From Maritimibacter alkaliphilus HTCC2654 (GTDB lineage Bacteria; Pseudomonadota; Alphaproteobacteria; Rhodobacterales; Rhodobacteraceae), in NCBI RefSeq assembly GCF_000152805.1, contig NZ_CH902578.1, forward strand, positions 3,707,906 through 3,771,905: a stretch of 64,000 nucleotides of DNA. Reading direction: 5' to 3'. The stretch's first letter is position 1. Each line of letters begins with the position of its first letter. A program made the translations under genes and the position numbers. The notes below the pieces were generated by a model. It made no database searches. It saw only the letters and a program-made list of their open reading frames with translations, and was not told where the DNA came from. Of this stretch, positions 54,965 through 63,686 are shown one piece after another.

Positions 54965-55789
54965 ATGCCTGCCATGTCGATGATCCGGTTTGCCGCTGCC
55001 CTCACCCTTGTCGCCACACCTGCGCTCGCGCAGGAGCGGATCGAGTCGCACTGTCACGCGCTCGCGCAGGACATGGGCGTGCCGTTTTTGCACAAGGCCA
55101 ACTATGTCGATGCGGTTCCGGCGGACAACGTGCGCATCTCTTACGTCGGACACGCCTCGTTTCTGATCCAGACGCCGGGCGGGCTGAATTTCATCACCGA
55201 CTACACCGGCGATCAGGGCGGGGCGCGGCTCATCCCCGATGTGGTCACGATGAACAACGCCCATATCAGCCACTTCACCATGTCGCCGGACCCCGACATC
55301 GCGAACGTGTTGCAGGGATGGGCCGATGCCGATGGTCCCAAGGCGCACGAACTCGATCTGGGCGAGGCGCTCATCCGCAACGTGCATACCGACATCCGGT
55401 CCTTTGACGGACGGGTCGAGGACGGAAACTCGATCTTCGTCTTCGAAATGGCCGGTCTTTGCATCGGCCACCTCGGACACCTGCATCATGTGCCGGACGC
55501 GGGCCAGTATGCCGAGGTCGGGCGGCTCGACGTGGTCATGGCCGCTGTGGACGGCGGCGTTTCGCTGGACACGCAAAGCATGATCGAGGTGATGGAGCGG
55601 TTTCGCGCCCGCGTGGTCATCCCGATGCACTGGTTCGGGCGCTACACGCTCGACAGGTTCATCGGCGGGATGCGGGCCGGTGGGTTCGACGTGGTGGATG
55701 CGGGCATCGGGTCGATCACCCTGTCGATGGACACGCTCCCACGCACCCCCACCGTCATGGTCCTGCAACCGGGCCTGTTGACCGAGTGA
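54965..55789 (+). CDS. Secreted metallo-beta-lactamase-fold-like hydrolase (UlaG-like)
   Basis: About 274 residues with a signal peptide ending in PALAQ. VRISYVGHASFLIQTPGG is the UlaG-type N-terminal strand with its His; MNNAHISHFTM, HLGHLHH and MHWFG supply further metal histidines. The canonical HxHxDH is altered to HISHFT, so metal binding may be unusual. The start is uncertain among GTG 54950, ATG 54965 and ATG 54974; the signal peptide allows any. It stands between the selD fusion and the GlcD-like oxidase. Confidence 0.75.
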   Translation: MPAMSMIRFAAALTLVATPALAQERIESHCHALAQDMGVPFLHKANYVDAVPADNVRISYVGHASFLIQTPGGLNFITDYTGDQGGARLIPDVVTMNNAHISHFTMSPDPDIANVLQGWADADGPKAHELDLGEALIRNVHTDIRSFDGRVEDGNSIFVFEMAGLCIGHLGHLHHVPDAGQYAEVGRLDVVMAAVDGGVSLDTQSMIEVMERFRARVVIPMHWFGRYTLDRFIGGMRAGGFDVVDAGIGSITLSMDTLPRTPTVMVLQPGLLTE

Positions 55790-55825
55790 CTTGCCCTGCG
55801 CCCTGCGCGGTGCCATCCATCTGAC

Positions 55826-57247
55826 ATGACGGACCTGACTCCTGCCGACGATGCATTCGCCGACCGCCTGCGCACGCGCCTGCCCGACGCCGCCTTTCGC
55901 GACCTGACGCCCGGATACCTCGAAGAGCCGCGCGGTCTGTTTCAGGGCGGCGAGGGGCTGCTGGTCGCCCCCGGCACGACCGACGAGGTGGCCGAGGTGG
56001 TGCGCGCCTGTGCCGAGGCGCGGGTGGGGATCGTGCCCTATGGCGGCGGCACCGGGCTGGTCGGCGGGCAGATCATGGAAGACGGCCCGCGCCCGGTGAT
56101 CCTGTCGCTTGAACGGCTCACCCGCGTGCGCGGCGTCTACCCGGCGGAAAACGTGGCCATCGTCGAGGCGGGCGTGATCCTTGCCGACCTACAAGCCGCC
56201 GCGCTGGCCGAGGATCGGCTGTTCCCCCTGTCGCTCGCCTCCGAAGGCTCGGCGCGGGTCGGCGGCGTGCTGTCGACCAACGCGGGCGGCGTGAACGTCC
56301 TGCGCTACGGCAACACGCGCGAGCTGTGTCTGGGGCTGGAGGCGGTGCTGCCCGACGGCTCGATCTGGCACGGGCTGAAACGGCTGCGCAAGGACAACAC
56401 CGGCTATGATCTGCGCGGCCTCATGATCGGGGCCGAGGGCACGCTGGGCATCATCACGGCGGCCACCATGCGGCTTTTCCCGCGTCCCGCCCGCACCGGC
56501 ACCGCGCTTTTCGCCGTCGAAAGCCCCGCTGCCGCGCTCGACCTGCTCGCGCTCGCGGGCGCGCGGATCGGGCAGGGGATCAGCGCGTTCGAACTCATGT
56601 CGGGCGAGGGGCCGCGCTTCCTTTTCGAAACGGATTGCCCCGCCCGCTGCCCGATGGACCCGATCCCGGAGTGGTCGGTGCTGATCGACCTTGGCCTCGG
56701 CGCTGGCGACGACCCGGACGAGGCGCTTACAGGCCTGTTCGAAGCGGCGCTGGAGGCGGGGCTGGTCTCGGACGGCGTCATCGCGCAGTCCGAGGCGCAG
56801 CGCAGCGCGTTGTGGCAGATGCGCGAGGAAATCCCCGAGGCGAACCGGCGCATCGGCTCGGTCTCGTCGCATGACATCTCTCTCCCGCTCTCGTCGATCC
56901 CGGACTTTCTCGACCGGGCGCGGCAGGCGGTGGCGAAGGTCGGGGACTTTCGCATCAACGCGTTCGGGCATCTGGGCGACGGCAACCTGCATTACAACAT
57001 CTTCCCGGCGGCAGGCGTGGCGCGGGCCGAAGTGATGGACCGACGCGCCGAGGTGGCGGAAGCGGTCTATGATCTGGTGGCCGGGATGGAGGGATCGTTC
57101 TCGGCCGAGCATGGTGTGGGGCGGCTCAAGGTCGGCGATCTGGAGCGGTATGGCGACCCCGCCAAACTGGCCGCGATGCGCGCGATCAAGACGGCGCTCG
57201 ATCCGAAAGGGATCATGAATCCGGGTGTCATGCTGCGCGACAGGTAA
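55826..57247 (+). CDS. FAD-linked 2-hydroxyacid dehydrogenase (GlcD/D-2-hydroxyglutarate dehydrogenase-like)
   Basis: 473 residues of the PCMH/VAO flavoprotein group. FAD-binding elements are VPYGGGTGLVGGQ and the GSARVGGVLSTNAGG loop; the C-terminal cap has FGHLGDGNLHYNI and SAEHGVGRLK, the metal-binding histidines of D-2-hydroxyacid dehydrogenases. It oxidises D-lactate, glycolate or D-2-hydroxyglutarate, passing electrons onward. It is a monocistronic gene 36 bases after the UlaG-like gene. Confidence 0.9.
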   Translation: MTDLTPADDAFADRLRTRLPDAAFRDLTPGYLEEPRGLFQGGEGLLVAPGTTDEVAEVVRACAEARVGIVPYGGGTGLVGGQIMEDGPRPVILSLERLTRVRGVYPAENVAIVEAGVILADLQAAALAEDRLFPLSLASEGSARVGGVLSTNAGGVNVLRYGNTRELCLGLEAVLPDGSIWHGLKRLRKDNTGYDLRGLMIGAEGTLGIITAATMRLFPRPARTGTALFAVESPAAALDLLALAGARIGQGISAFELMSGEGPRFLFETDCPARCPMDPIPEWSVLIDLGLGAGDDPDEALTGLFEAALEAGLVSDGVIAQSEAQRSALWQMREEIPEANRRIGSVSSHDISLPLSSIPDFLDRARQAVAKVGDFRINAFGHLGDGNLHYNIFPAAGVARAEVMDRRAEVAEAVYDLVAGMEGSFSAEHGVGRLKVGDLERYGDPAKLAAMRAIKTALDPKGIMNPGVMLRDR

Positions 57248-57347
57248 AGCGCGGCACGTTAACGAAATTCTCGGTATTTACCTGTTTTAAAAGGAAAACC
57301 TTTTCCGCGGCAAAGGTTTCAGGGTAGAAATGCCCGCACAAACGAAG

Positions 57348-57378
57348 AGCGCCCCGCCGGGGGGACGAGCGGGGCGCT
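57348..57378 (-). terminator. GC-rich hairpin, probable terminator after apt
   Basis: AGCGCCCCGC (57348-57357) and GCGGGGCGCT (57369-57378) are a perfect 10-bp inverted repeat with an 11-base loop. On the minus strand it lies about 80 bases after the apt stop and is followed by the modest T-rich CTTCGTTTGTG. The weak T-tract makes termination likely but not certain. The rest of the 213-base gap holds another AT-rich dyad, AAAAGG/CCTTTT (57289-57304), and nothing else I can name. Confidence 0.55.
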
Positions 57379-57460
57379 GCACGGGGGGACGTGCGTATGC
57401 AAGCAGCGGTTTGCTCCTACAAACCACGCCCTGATTACGGCACAAGTGTTAACGAAACCT

Positions 57461-57991
57461 CTACAGGCCCTCGAATTCGCACAGGATGTGCACGTCCATG
57501 CCCATCGCTTCGAGTTTCGCACGCCCGCCCAGTTCCGGCAGGTCAACGATGAAGGCGCAGCCGACGATCTCGCCCCCCAGTTTCTCGATCAGCTGGATGC
57601 CCGCCTGCGCGGTTCCGCCGGTCGCCAGCAGGTCGTCGACCAGCAGAACCTTTTCGCCGGGCTGGATCGCGTCGTCATGGATTTCCATGACCGCCTCGCC
57701 GTATTCAAGCTGATAGGCCTGCGACAGCGTCGCCCCCGGCAGCTTGCCCTTCTTGCGGATGGGTGTGAACCCCACCGACAACTGGTGCGCGATGGCGCCC
57801 CCGATGATGAACCCGCGTGCTTCCAGCCCCGCGACCTTGTCGATGCGCGTGCCGGCATAGGGGTTCAGAATCTGGTCGATGCACATCCGAAACCCGCGCG
57901 GGTCGGAAAAAAGCGTGGTCACATCGCGGAACATGATCCCCTCGTGCGGGAAATCGACGATGGTGCGGATGTAGTCCTTGACGGTCTTCAT
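57461..57991 (-). CDS. apt: Adenine phosphoribosyltransferase
   Basis: 176 residues converting adenine plus PRPP to AMP. It has [18 protein letters not shown] at the N-terminus, [14 protein letters not shown], and the PRPP loop [14 protein letters not shown]. The length is normal. ATG 57991 follows a purine-rich GTGAGAC region. It lies in a leftward run after mtnP, whose phosphorolysis of methylthioadenosine releases the adenine that Apt salvages, so the grouping is metabolically sensible. Confidence 0.96.
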   Translation of the reverse strand: MKTVKDYIRTIVDFPHEGIMFRDVTTLFSDPRGFRMCIDQILNPYAGTRIDKVAGLEARGFIIGGAIAHQLSVGFTPIRKKGKLPGATLSQAYQLEYGEAVMEIHDDAIQPGEKVLLVDDLLATGGTAQAGIQLIEKLGGEIVGCAFIVDLPELGGRAKLEAMGMDVHILCEFEGL

Positions 57992-57996
57992 ATGTC

Positions 57997-58326
57997 TCAC
58001 TTCGTGTTTTCGATCATCGAACGGCTCACGATATAAAGCTGCGTGTCGCCGGGTGCACGCTGACATTCGCCCATCGTGGCGTCGAAAATGCCGCGCCCGC
58101 CGACATCTTCGACGATGTCGATGAATCGGGTTTCGCGCTGGAACGTGGCGTGCGACCAGAACCCCATGAGCCAGCCCGCGAGTTGCTCGAACTCGCTCCC
58201 CTCGGCCTGCGCGGCGATGGTCAGCACCTGTTCACAGGTCCATCGGCCCGCGCCCATGACGAACCCGTCGGCGGCGGCGGTGCCGGTGGTCAGCGTGGCG
58301 GCAAGGGCGAAGATCAGGCGTTTCAT
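57997..58326 (-). CDS. Small periplasmic protein, unknown function
   Basis: 109 residues with a signal peptide [19 protein letters not shown]. The mature part has two Cys, in RWTCEQV and GECQRA, likely disulfide-bonded, and a Trp-rich [12 protein letters not shown] segment. The size and Cys spacing recall HdeA-like acid-stress or Rap1a-like immunity proteins, but I cannot assign it. It lies five bases upstream of apt in the same transcript. Confidence 0.7.
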   Translation of the reverse strand: MKRLIFALAATLTTGTAAADGFVMGAGRWTCEQVLTIAAQAEGSEFEQLAGWLMGFWSHATFQRETRFIDIVEDVGGRGIFDATMGECQRAPGDTQLYIVSRSMIENTK

Positions 58327-58344
58327 GGCGGTCCTCCCGAAGTG

Positions 58345-59013
58345 TCAGGGGCGCGCGTAATGGCGCTTCAGGGCCATGATGTCCTGTTCTCCCAGTTCCG
58401 TCGAGGCATTCGTATCCTGCGAAAACACCGAGGTTTCGTCGTAGTAGGGATTTCGGATGTCCGTCATCAGCCCCATGGCCTGCGTCAGTTCTTCCAGCAT
58501 CACGCTTTCATAGGCCCGGATCTGAAGCGTCGTGGAAAAGATGATCGCGACCTGGCGGATGCGCCCCGTCTCGCGCTCGAACAGCACGCGGGTCGACGCA
58601 CCGCCAAGCGGCGAGCCGTCGACCCCTTCGATGCCGGTGCCTGCGATGGGGTCGCCGCGTTCGAGGTCGAAGAAAAAGACCTCGATTTCGGCATCCGCCG
58701 CGGCGTCGACCTCGACCACCCGGAACCCCGCATCGGCCCCGTTGAGCGCCTGAATGGCCCGTTCCAGCGCGGCGGCGGCCCGCAGTTTCTTGCCGCCGAG
58801 ATAGGCATCGTCGATCTGGCGAACGGCGATGCGGATCGGCCCGAGCCGATCCCATTTCACCAGCGGCTTGCGGCATTCGCCGCCCGGATCGGCACCGCAG
58901 GAGACGGCGTTGTAGAAGTCGTCGTCGCTCATCGGCCCGTTCGCTTCCACGAATTCCTGTGCGAGCGCGAGACCCGGAAGGCAGGCCGCGAGCAGGGCGG
59001 CGGCAATCCTCAC
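58345..59013 (-). CDS. DUF2927-like secreted protein
   Basis: 222 residues from a GTG start that overlaps the mtnP stop by four bases. A signal peptide RIAAALLAACLPGLALA precedes the mature domain. VKWDRLGPIRIAV, ADAEIEVFFFDLERG and YESVMLEELTQAMGLMTD look like the DUF2927 family, whose late E-L-x-Q-A-x-G-L helix resembles a degenerate metalloprotease. Function unknown. Its coupling to mtnP is conserved-looking but unexplained. Confidence 0.75.
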   Translation of the reverse strand: MRIAAALLAACLPGLALAQEFVEANGPMSDDDFYNAVSCGADPGGECRKPLVKWDRLGPIRIAVRQIDDAYLGGKKLRAAAALERAIQALNGADAGFRVVEVDAAADAEIEVFFFDLERGDPIAGTGIEGVDGSPLGGASTRVLFERETGRIRQVAIIFSTTLQIRAYESVMLEELTQAMGLMTDIRNPYYDETSVFSQDTNASTELGEQDIMALKRHYARP

Positions 59014-59879
59014 AACACGCGGCCGGCGATGGTCGAGAGTTTGGCGACCAGATCGGGGTCGCGTTTTTCGGGGACCGTCATGATCGCGAAGTCCAGCGCC
59101 GTGTCGCACCCGTGCGGGCAGGTGTCCCGCGTCGCGCCCAAGAGCTTGGGCAGCTTTGCGATCAGGTTGCGGGCGTTCTCGGAATTCGCGCCGAGTGTGG
59201 CGATGATTTCGGAGATGTCGACCTCGCCATGGTGCGGGTGCCAGCTGTCGTAGTCGGTAATCATCGCGACCGAGGCATAGTCGATCTCGGCCTCGCGGGC
59301 GAGTTTGGCTTCGGGCATGTTGGTCATGCCGATGACGTCGCAGCCCCAAACCTCGCGGTAGAGTTTCGATTCGGCGAGTGTCGAGAACTGCGGCCCTTCC
59401 ATGCACAGATAGGTGCCGCCCTTGTGGACGGTCACCCCCGCCTCCTGTGCCGCGGTCAGGCAGGCCCCGGCCAGCCGTTCGCAGATCGGATGGGCGAGGC
59501 TCACATGGGCCACGCATCCGGTGCCGAAGAAGCTTTTCTCGCGCGCCACGGTCCGGTCGATGAACTGGTCGAGGATCACGAAGTCGCCCGGTGCCATGTC
59601 CTCGCGGAACGACCCGCAGGCCGAGACCGAGACGATGTCGGTGACGCCCAGCGACTTCAGCGCGTGGATGTTGGCGCGATAGGGCACCGTGGTGGGGGAG
59701 TGGACGTGGCCGCGCCCATGCCGGGGCAGGAAGGCCATTTTCACACCGTCCAGAACGCCCGTCATGATCTGGTCCGACGGATCGCCCCAAGGCGTCTCGA
59801 TCGTGACCCAGTCCGCGCCTTCCAGCCCGTCGATTTCGTAAAGGCCCGATCCGCCGATCACGCCGATCATCGTGTCCAT
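59010..59879 (-). CDS. mtnP: S-methyl-5'-thioadenosine phosphorylase
   Basis: 289 residues of the purine nucleoside phosphorylase type-2 family. It has IGVIGGSGLYEIDGL, a phosphate-binding FLPRHGRGHVHSP, SACGSFREDM, YLCMEGPQFST and VIGMTNMPEAKLAREAE. It cleaves methylthioadenosine to adenine and methylthioribose-1-phosphate in methionine salvage. It heads the leftward run ending in apt. No mtnA or later salvage genes are in the window. Confidence 0.95.
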   Translation of the reverse strand: MDTMIGVIGGSGLYEIDGLEGADWVTIETPWGDPSDQIMTGVLDGVKMAFLPRHGRGHVHSPTTVPYRANIHALKSLGVTDIVSVSACGSFREDMAPGDFVILDQFIDRTVAREKSFFGTGCVAHVSLAHPICERLAGACLTAAQEAGVTVHKGGTYLCMEGPQFSTLAESKLYREVWGCDVIGMTNMPEAKLAREAEIDYASVAMITDYDSWHPHHGEVDISEIIATLGANSENARNLIAKLPKLLGATRDTCPHGCDTALDFAIMTVPEKRDPDLVAKLSTIAGRVL

Positions 59880-59981
59880 GACTGCCTCCTCATGTCACCG
59901 GCGAGTGAACCAGCCCGCCGGATCATAGACAAGCCGCAATCGGGGCAAGTTGCTGACCGAATCCGGGAATAGGCGCATCTC

Positions 59982-60584
59982 ATGTTTAACTTCAGCACTT
60001 TACAATCCATCAATCCACCGCCCCCTCGTGACCTCGCACCCGCGCTCGTCACGCTCGGCACGTGGTCTTTCTTCGCAAATCTCGATCCCGCGCTGCTTGG
60101 GCGCGGGGTCCTTCCGATCTGGATCGCCATGGCGGCCGGATCGACCGTCTGGATCGCCGGGCGCGTGCCCGATTACTACAAACGCGCCCACGACCGGGCG
60201 CATCGGGTGACCATCCTCGGCCTCACGTCTCTGGTCCTTGCGATCATCGTCGTCGCGGGATTGTCGGCCGAGGCCTGGATCGTCCAGTCGGTCTGGATCG
60301 CCGGGTCGATCCTGTATGGCGTGATGTTTTCCTGCGCCGTCCTCATGGGGGAGCCGGACGATCACGCCATGCTCTGCCCGCGGTGGGCGGCGGCGCCCGA
60401 ATTCATCGTGACGGCCCTGTGGGTCATCGCCCTGCGCAACGCGATCTTCGCGCTGGCGGCCACCGTGCTGATGTCGCGGCTCACACTGACCGAATGGGTG
60501 GTGTTCGTGACCTTGGGCAAGATCGGCGCCTACTACGTCGGGGAATGGGTCACAGTGCGGCTTTTCTTCACCACGAAGGCCTGA
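59982..60584 (+). CDS. Multi-pass membrane protein, unknown function
   Basis: 200 residues with about five or six hydrophobic segments (roughly 22-42, 48-62, 78-98, 103-122, 138-160 and 165-190). No transporter or enzyme motif is recognised. It precedes the SulP gene by 92 bases in the same direction, which could suggest a link, but the gap allows a separate promoter. A GTG or ATG further in is possible; ATG 59982 gives the full first helix. Confidence 0.7.
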   Translation: MFNFSTLQSINPPPPRDLAPALVTLGTWSFFANLDPALLGRGVLPIWIAMAAGSTVWIAGRVPDYYKRAHDRAHRVTILGLTSLVLAIIVVAGLSAEAWIVQSVWIAGSILYGVMFSCAVLMGEPDDHAMLCPRWAAAPEFIVTALWVIALRNAIFALAATVLMSRLTLTEWVVFVTLGKIGAYYVGEWVTVRLFFTTKA

Positions 60585-60676
60585 CCTGAACCGTTCGGAA
60601 CAGTCGGGGGTGGCTTTTTCTGCGTCGCGGCGATAAAGCGACCCCCGCGAACACGATCCCCCGAACGAGGTGACCC

Positions 60677-62305
60677 TTGGCCCGAGCTCTTCTGGCACGC
60701 TTTGCCAATCGTATCGAGACGCCCGATCTGCGCCTCGCCCCGACAGAACCCCTGAGCATCTCGCGGCTGAGGATCGAGCTTCTGTCCGGTCTGACCGTCG
60801 CGCTGGCGCTGGTGCCCGAGGCGGTGGCCTTCGCCTTCGTCGCCGGGGTTCACCCGCTGGTGGGTCTGTACGCCGCCTTTCTCGTCGGTCTCATCACCGC
60901 GATCCTCGGCGGGCGGCCCGGCATGATTTCGGGCGCGACCGGCGCTTTGGCCGTGGTCATGGTGGCCTTGGTGGCCGATCACGGGGTCGAATACCTGTTC
61001 GCCGCCGTCGTGCTGATGGGGATCATTCAGGTTTTCGTCGGGCTGATGCGATGGGGCAAGTTCATCCGGTTGGTGCCGCATCCGGTGATGCTGGGCTTCG
61101 TCAACGGCCTCGCCATCGTTATTTTCCTCGCGCAACTGACGCAATTCAAGGTGCCCGGCACGGTCGAGGCGGCGGGGCATGGCGCTGCGGGCGGGGAATG
61201 GCTGACCGGTCTGCCGCTTGTCGTGATGCTCGCGCTCGTCGGTCTGACCATGGCCGTGATCTGGCTCATGCCGAAGATCACCAAAGTGGTGCCCGCCCCG
61301 CTGGCCGGGATCGCGGTGGTGGCCGCGGTCGTCATCCTTTTCGGCATCGACGTGCCGCGCGTGGGCGATATGGCCAACATCAAGGGCGGCTTCCCGCCGT
61401 TCCAGATTCCGGCCGTGCCGCTCACCTGGGAGACGTTCCAGATCGTCGCGCCCTATGCGGTGATTCTTGCGGCCATCGGTCTGATCGAAAGCCTGCTGAC
61501 CCTGAACCTCGTCGGTGAAATGACCGGCCAGCGCGGCGGCGCGAGCCAGGAATGCGTGGCGCAGGGCGCGGCCAACGTGGTCACCGGGTTCTTCGGCGGC
61601 ATGGGCGGCTGCGCCATGATCGGCCAGTCGATGATTAACGTGAAATCGGGCGGGCGCACGCGGATCGCGGGCATCGCCGCGGCGCTGTTTTTGTTGTCCT
61701 TCATCCTTTTCGCCTCGCCCTTGATCGAGCAAATCCCGCTCGCGGCCTTGGTGGGGGTCATGTTCATGGTTGTGATCGGCACCTTCGCGTGGAATTCGGT
61801 CCGCATCCTGACCCGCGTGCCGCGCATCGACGCCTTCGTCATCCTGCTCGTGACCGCCGTGACGGTCTGGCAGGACCTCGCGGTCGCCGTGGTCGTGGGC
61901 GTGATCGTTTCGGCGCTGGCCTATGCCTGGGGCAACGCGACGCGCATCCGGGCCAAGACCTATGTGACCCCCGAGGGGGCCAAGGTCTATCAGGTCAACG
62001 GCCCGCTTTTCTTCGGCTCGTCGGACGGGTTCGTGGAGCTTTTCGACATCGACAAAGACCCGTCGAAGGTCGTCGTGGACTTTGCCGACAGTCGGGTCGC
62101 CGACCAGTCGGCATTGCAGGCGATCGAGGCGGTGGCGGCGAAATACGAGGCGGCGGGCAAGCAGATCCAGCTTCGCCACCTGTCGCGCGACTGTCATCGG
62201 CTGCTCACCCGCGCCGGGCACCTGATGGTCGATAGCGACGACGACCCGGATTACGAGGTGGCGGTCGATTACTCGGTGCGCACGGGGATTCTGGGCGGTC
62301 ACTGA
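60677..62305 (+). CDS. SulP-family anion transporter with STAS domain
   Basis: 542 residues. The membrane part (about 30-430) has the SulP signature ALALVPEAVAFAFVAGVHPLVGLYAAF and about ten or more helices. The C-terminal STAS domain (about 430-540) has VVVDFADSRVADQSALQAIE. Members carry sulfate or bicarbonate, often with sodium. The TTG start at 60677 follows GAGG at 60667-60670. Sulfate uptake would fit the sulfur-linked genes elsewhere in the window, but bicarbonate (BicA-like) is equally possible. Confidence 0.92.
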   Translation: MARALLARFANRIETPDLRLAPTEPLSISRLRIELLSGLTVALALVPEAVAFAFVAGVHPLVGLYAAFLVGLITAILGGRPGMISGATGALAVVMVALVADHGVEYLFAAVVLMGIIQVFVGLMRWGKFIRLVPHPVMLGFVNGLAIVIFLAQLTQFKVPGTVEAAGHGAAGGEWLTGLPLVVMLALVGLTMAVIWLMPKITKVVPAPLAGIAVVAAVVILFGIDVPRVGDMANIKGGFPPFQIPAVPLTWETFQIVAPYAVILAAIGLIESLLTLNLVGEMTGQRGGASQECVAQGAANVVTGFFGGMGGCAMIGQSMINVKSGGRTRIAGIAAALFLLSFILFASPLIEQIPLAALVGVMFMVVIGTFAWNSVRILTRVPRIDAFVILLVTAVTVWQDLAVAVVVGVIVSALAYAWGNATRIRAKTYVTPEGAKVYQVNGPLFFGSSDGFVELFDIDKDPSKVVVDFADSRVADQSALQAIEAVAAKYEAAGKQIQLRHLSRDCHRLLTRAGHLMVDSDDDPDYEVAVDYSVRTGILGGH

Positions 62306-62400
62306 GGGTGCGGGTCTGGTGAAAAGTCCGACTGGCGTGTTAGGTTGGGCGTGAATTTGTGTCGATTTGCCAACAGGTTGCGCTGATTTGGCGCCTACCA

Positions 62401-62422
62401 GAATACTAGGATTCTAGTATTC
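62401..62422. repeat. Perfect 9-bp AT-rich inverted repeat
   Basis: GAATACTAG (62401-62409) and CTAGTATTC (62414-62422) flank a GATT spacer. It lies between convergent genes, where an operator is unexpected and a terminator would normally be GC-rich with a T-run. It could be a protein-binding or recombination site or a weak bidirectional terminator. Confidence 0.45.
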
Positions 62423-62459
62423 CCGATCACGCTCTGCCGACGTCGCCCCAAGCGACCCC

Positions 62460-62831
62460 TCAGAACGACAGATGCGTGCTTCTGAACGCTGTCCGGTGCT
62501 TCAACCCGTAGCCGACCACGCGGTCCATTCCGATGTGGCACAGCCAGATCGAACCGAAAGCGAGGGCCGGAGGCGTGCCGGTGGCCCAGCCGACCCCGAT
62601 CAGGGCGGCAGGCAGCGTATAGGTGTGGCCGAGGTTGTAGCACCATGCGCCGATCCGAGGTCCCGCGAGATACCCGAGGGCCGAAAGATCGGGGGCAAGA
62701 AGGAAGATGGCGAAGAGCCACCAGCTTACTCCGGTCGAAGCGAACAGGGCGACGCCGAAGGCGAACAACGCCACACCTTCGAGGCGCAGCATGGCGATTT
62801 GCGGGGTTTCGAGGGCGCGGCGGCGGGACAT
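62460..62831 (-). CDS. DUF4260-family membrane protein
   Basis: 123 residues with about four hydrophobic segments. LEGVALFAFGVALFA, FLLAPDLSALGYLAGPRIGAWCYNLGHTY and the C-terminal IGMDRVVGYGLKH are the DUF4260 pattern. The function is unknown; the His/Asp pairs facing membrane helices could bind a small ligand or metal. It stands alone between SulP (convergent) and the flavin reductase. Confidence 0.85.
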   Translation of the reverse strand: MSRRRALETPQIAMLRLEGVALFAFGVALFASTGVSWWLFAIFLLAPDLSALGYLAGPRIGAWCYNLGHTYTLPAALIGVGWATGTPPALAFGSIWLCHIGMDRVVGYGLKHRTAFRSTHLSF

Positions 62832-62922
62832 TTTGGCCTCCTATCACTGGAGACACTCTGACCTATTCACTCGTGGGGTGAAATTCGCGAAAACCGACGA
62901 TGAGATATTCAGGAATGAATGC

Positions 62923-63528
62923 TCAATCGTCCGGGCGGGTCAGCTCGAACGCCTCGCGAATGACCGCGTAGTCGCGATACCCAAGCCGCGTGACCATACC
63001 GAACCGCGTGATGTCGAACTTGCCGTCGACAAGGCAATCGTCGCGGATATGCACGCCCACGACGCGCCCGATCACCATGTAATTGTCTTCGCCCTCCAGC
63101 GGCACAAGCTGGCTCAACCGACATTCGAGCGAGGCCGGGGCGAGCGCCACACGCGAACAATCGATTTCGTTGCAGGCCGCCTTGGTGACCTTTGCATGGG
63201 GAAACTCGTCCTCGCCCGCCGCAAGACTCGCGGAGGAGGCGTTCATTTCGTTGATCGCCTCGTATTCCACCACGTTCACGCAGAACACGCCGGTCTGGTC
63301 GATATTGCCGAGCGTGTCCTTGCCCCGCGCACGGTCGGCCTTGCCGCTGGTCGAGGCGAACATGACCTGCGGCGGGGTATAGGCGACCGCGTTGAAGAAG
63401 GAATAGGGGGCGAGGTTGTCGTAGCTGCGCGTCGAGCGTGTCGATATCCATCCGATCGGGCGGGGCGCGACAATCGCGTTGAAGGGATTGTGCGGCAGGC
63501 CGTGGCCGTCTTCGGGGCGGTAGAACAT
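62923..63528 (-). CDS. Flavin reductase-like / FMN-binding split-barrel protein
   Basis: 201 residues. PRPIGWISTRS, NLAPYSFFNAVAYTPPQVMF and the DTLGNIDQTGVFCVNVV region form the FMN-binding split barrel of the flavin-reductase/SnoaW group. It likely reduces FMN or acts as an FMN oxidoreductase with NAD(P)H. It is monocistronic and divergent from the acetyltransferase gene at the window edge. Confidence 0.88.
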   Translation of the reverse strand: MFYRPEDGHGLPHNPFNAIVAPRPIGWISTRSTRSYDNLAPYSFFNAVAYTPPQVMFASTSGKADRARGKDTLGNIDQTGVFCVNVVEYEAINEMNASSASLAAGEDEFPHAKVTKAACNEIDCSRVALAPASLECRLSQLVPLEGEDNYMVIGRVVGVHIRDDCLVDGKFDITRFGMVTRLGYRDYAVIREAFELTRPDD

Positions 63529-63686
63529 TGGAAAACCTCGCGAACGCTTGGCCCATTGCTACCGCGTGCCCGGGTGGAATGGAATGCGCCGATCCGGTTT
63601 TCGCGCATGATTTCCGGCGCCCGAGGGCTTCCAACCCCGCCCCGGATTGGGCTAAGGCGGGTGGAAGCCGGAGAAAGGAAAGCGCG

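Noticed and set aside
60533-62302. 589-residue minus-strand open frame opposite the SulP transporter
   Set aside because: The product is almost pure His/Asp/Arg/Gly shadow sequence with no fold, while the + strand encodes clear membrane helices and STAS.
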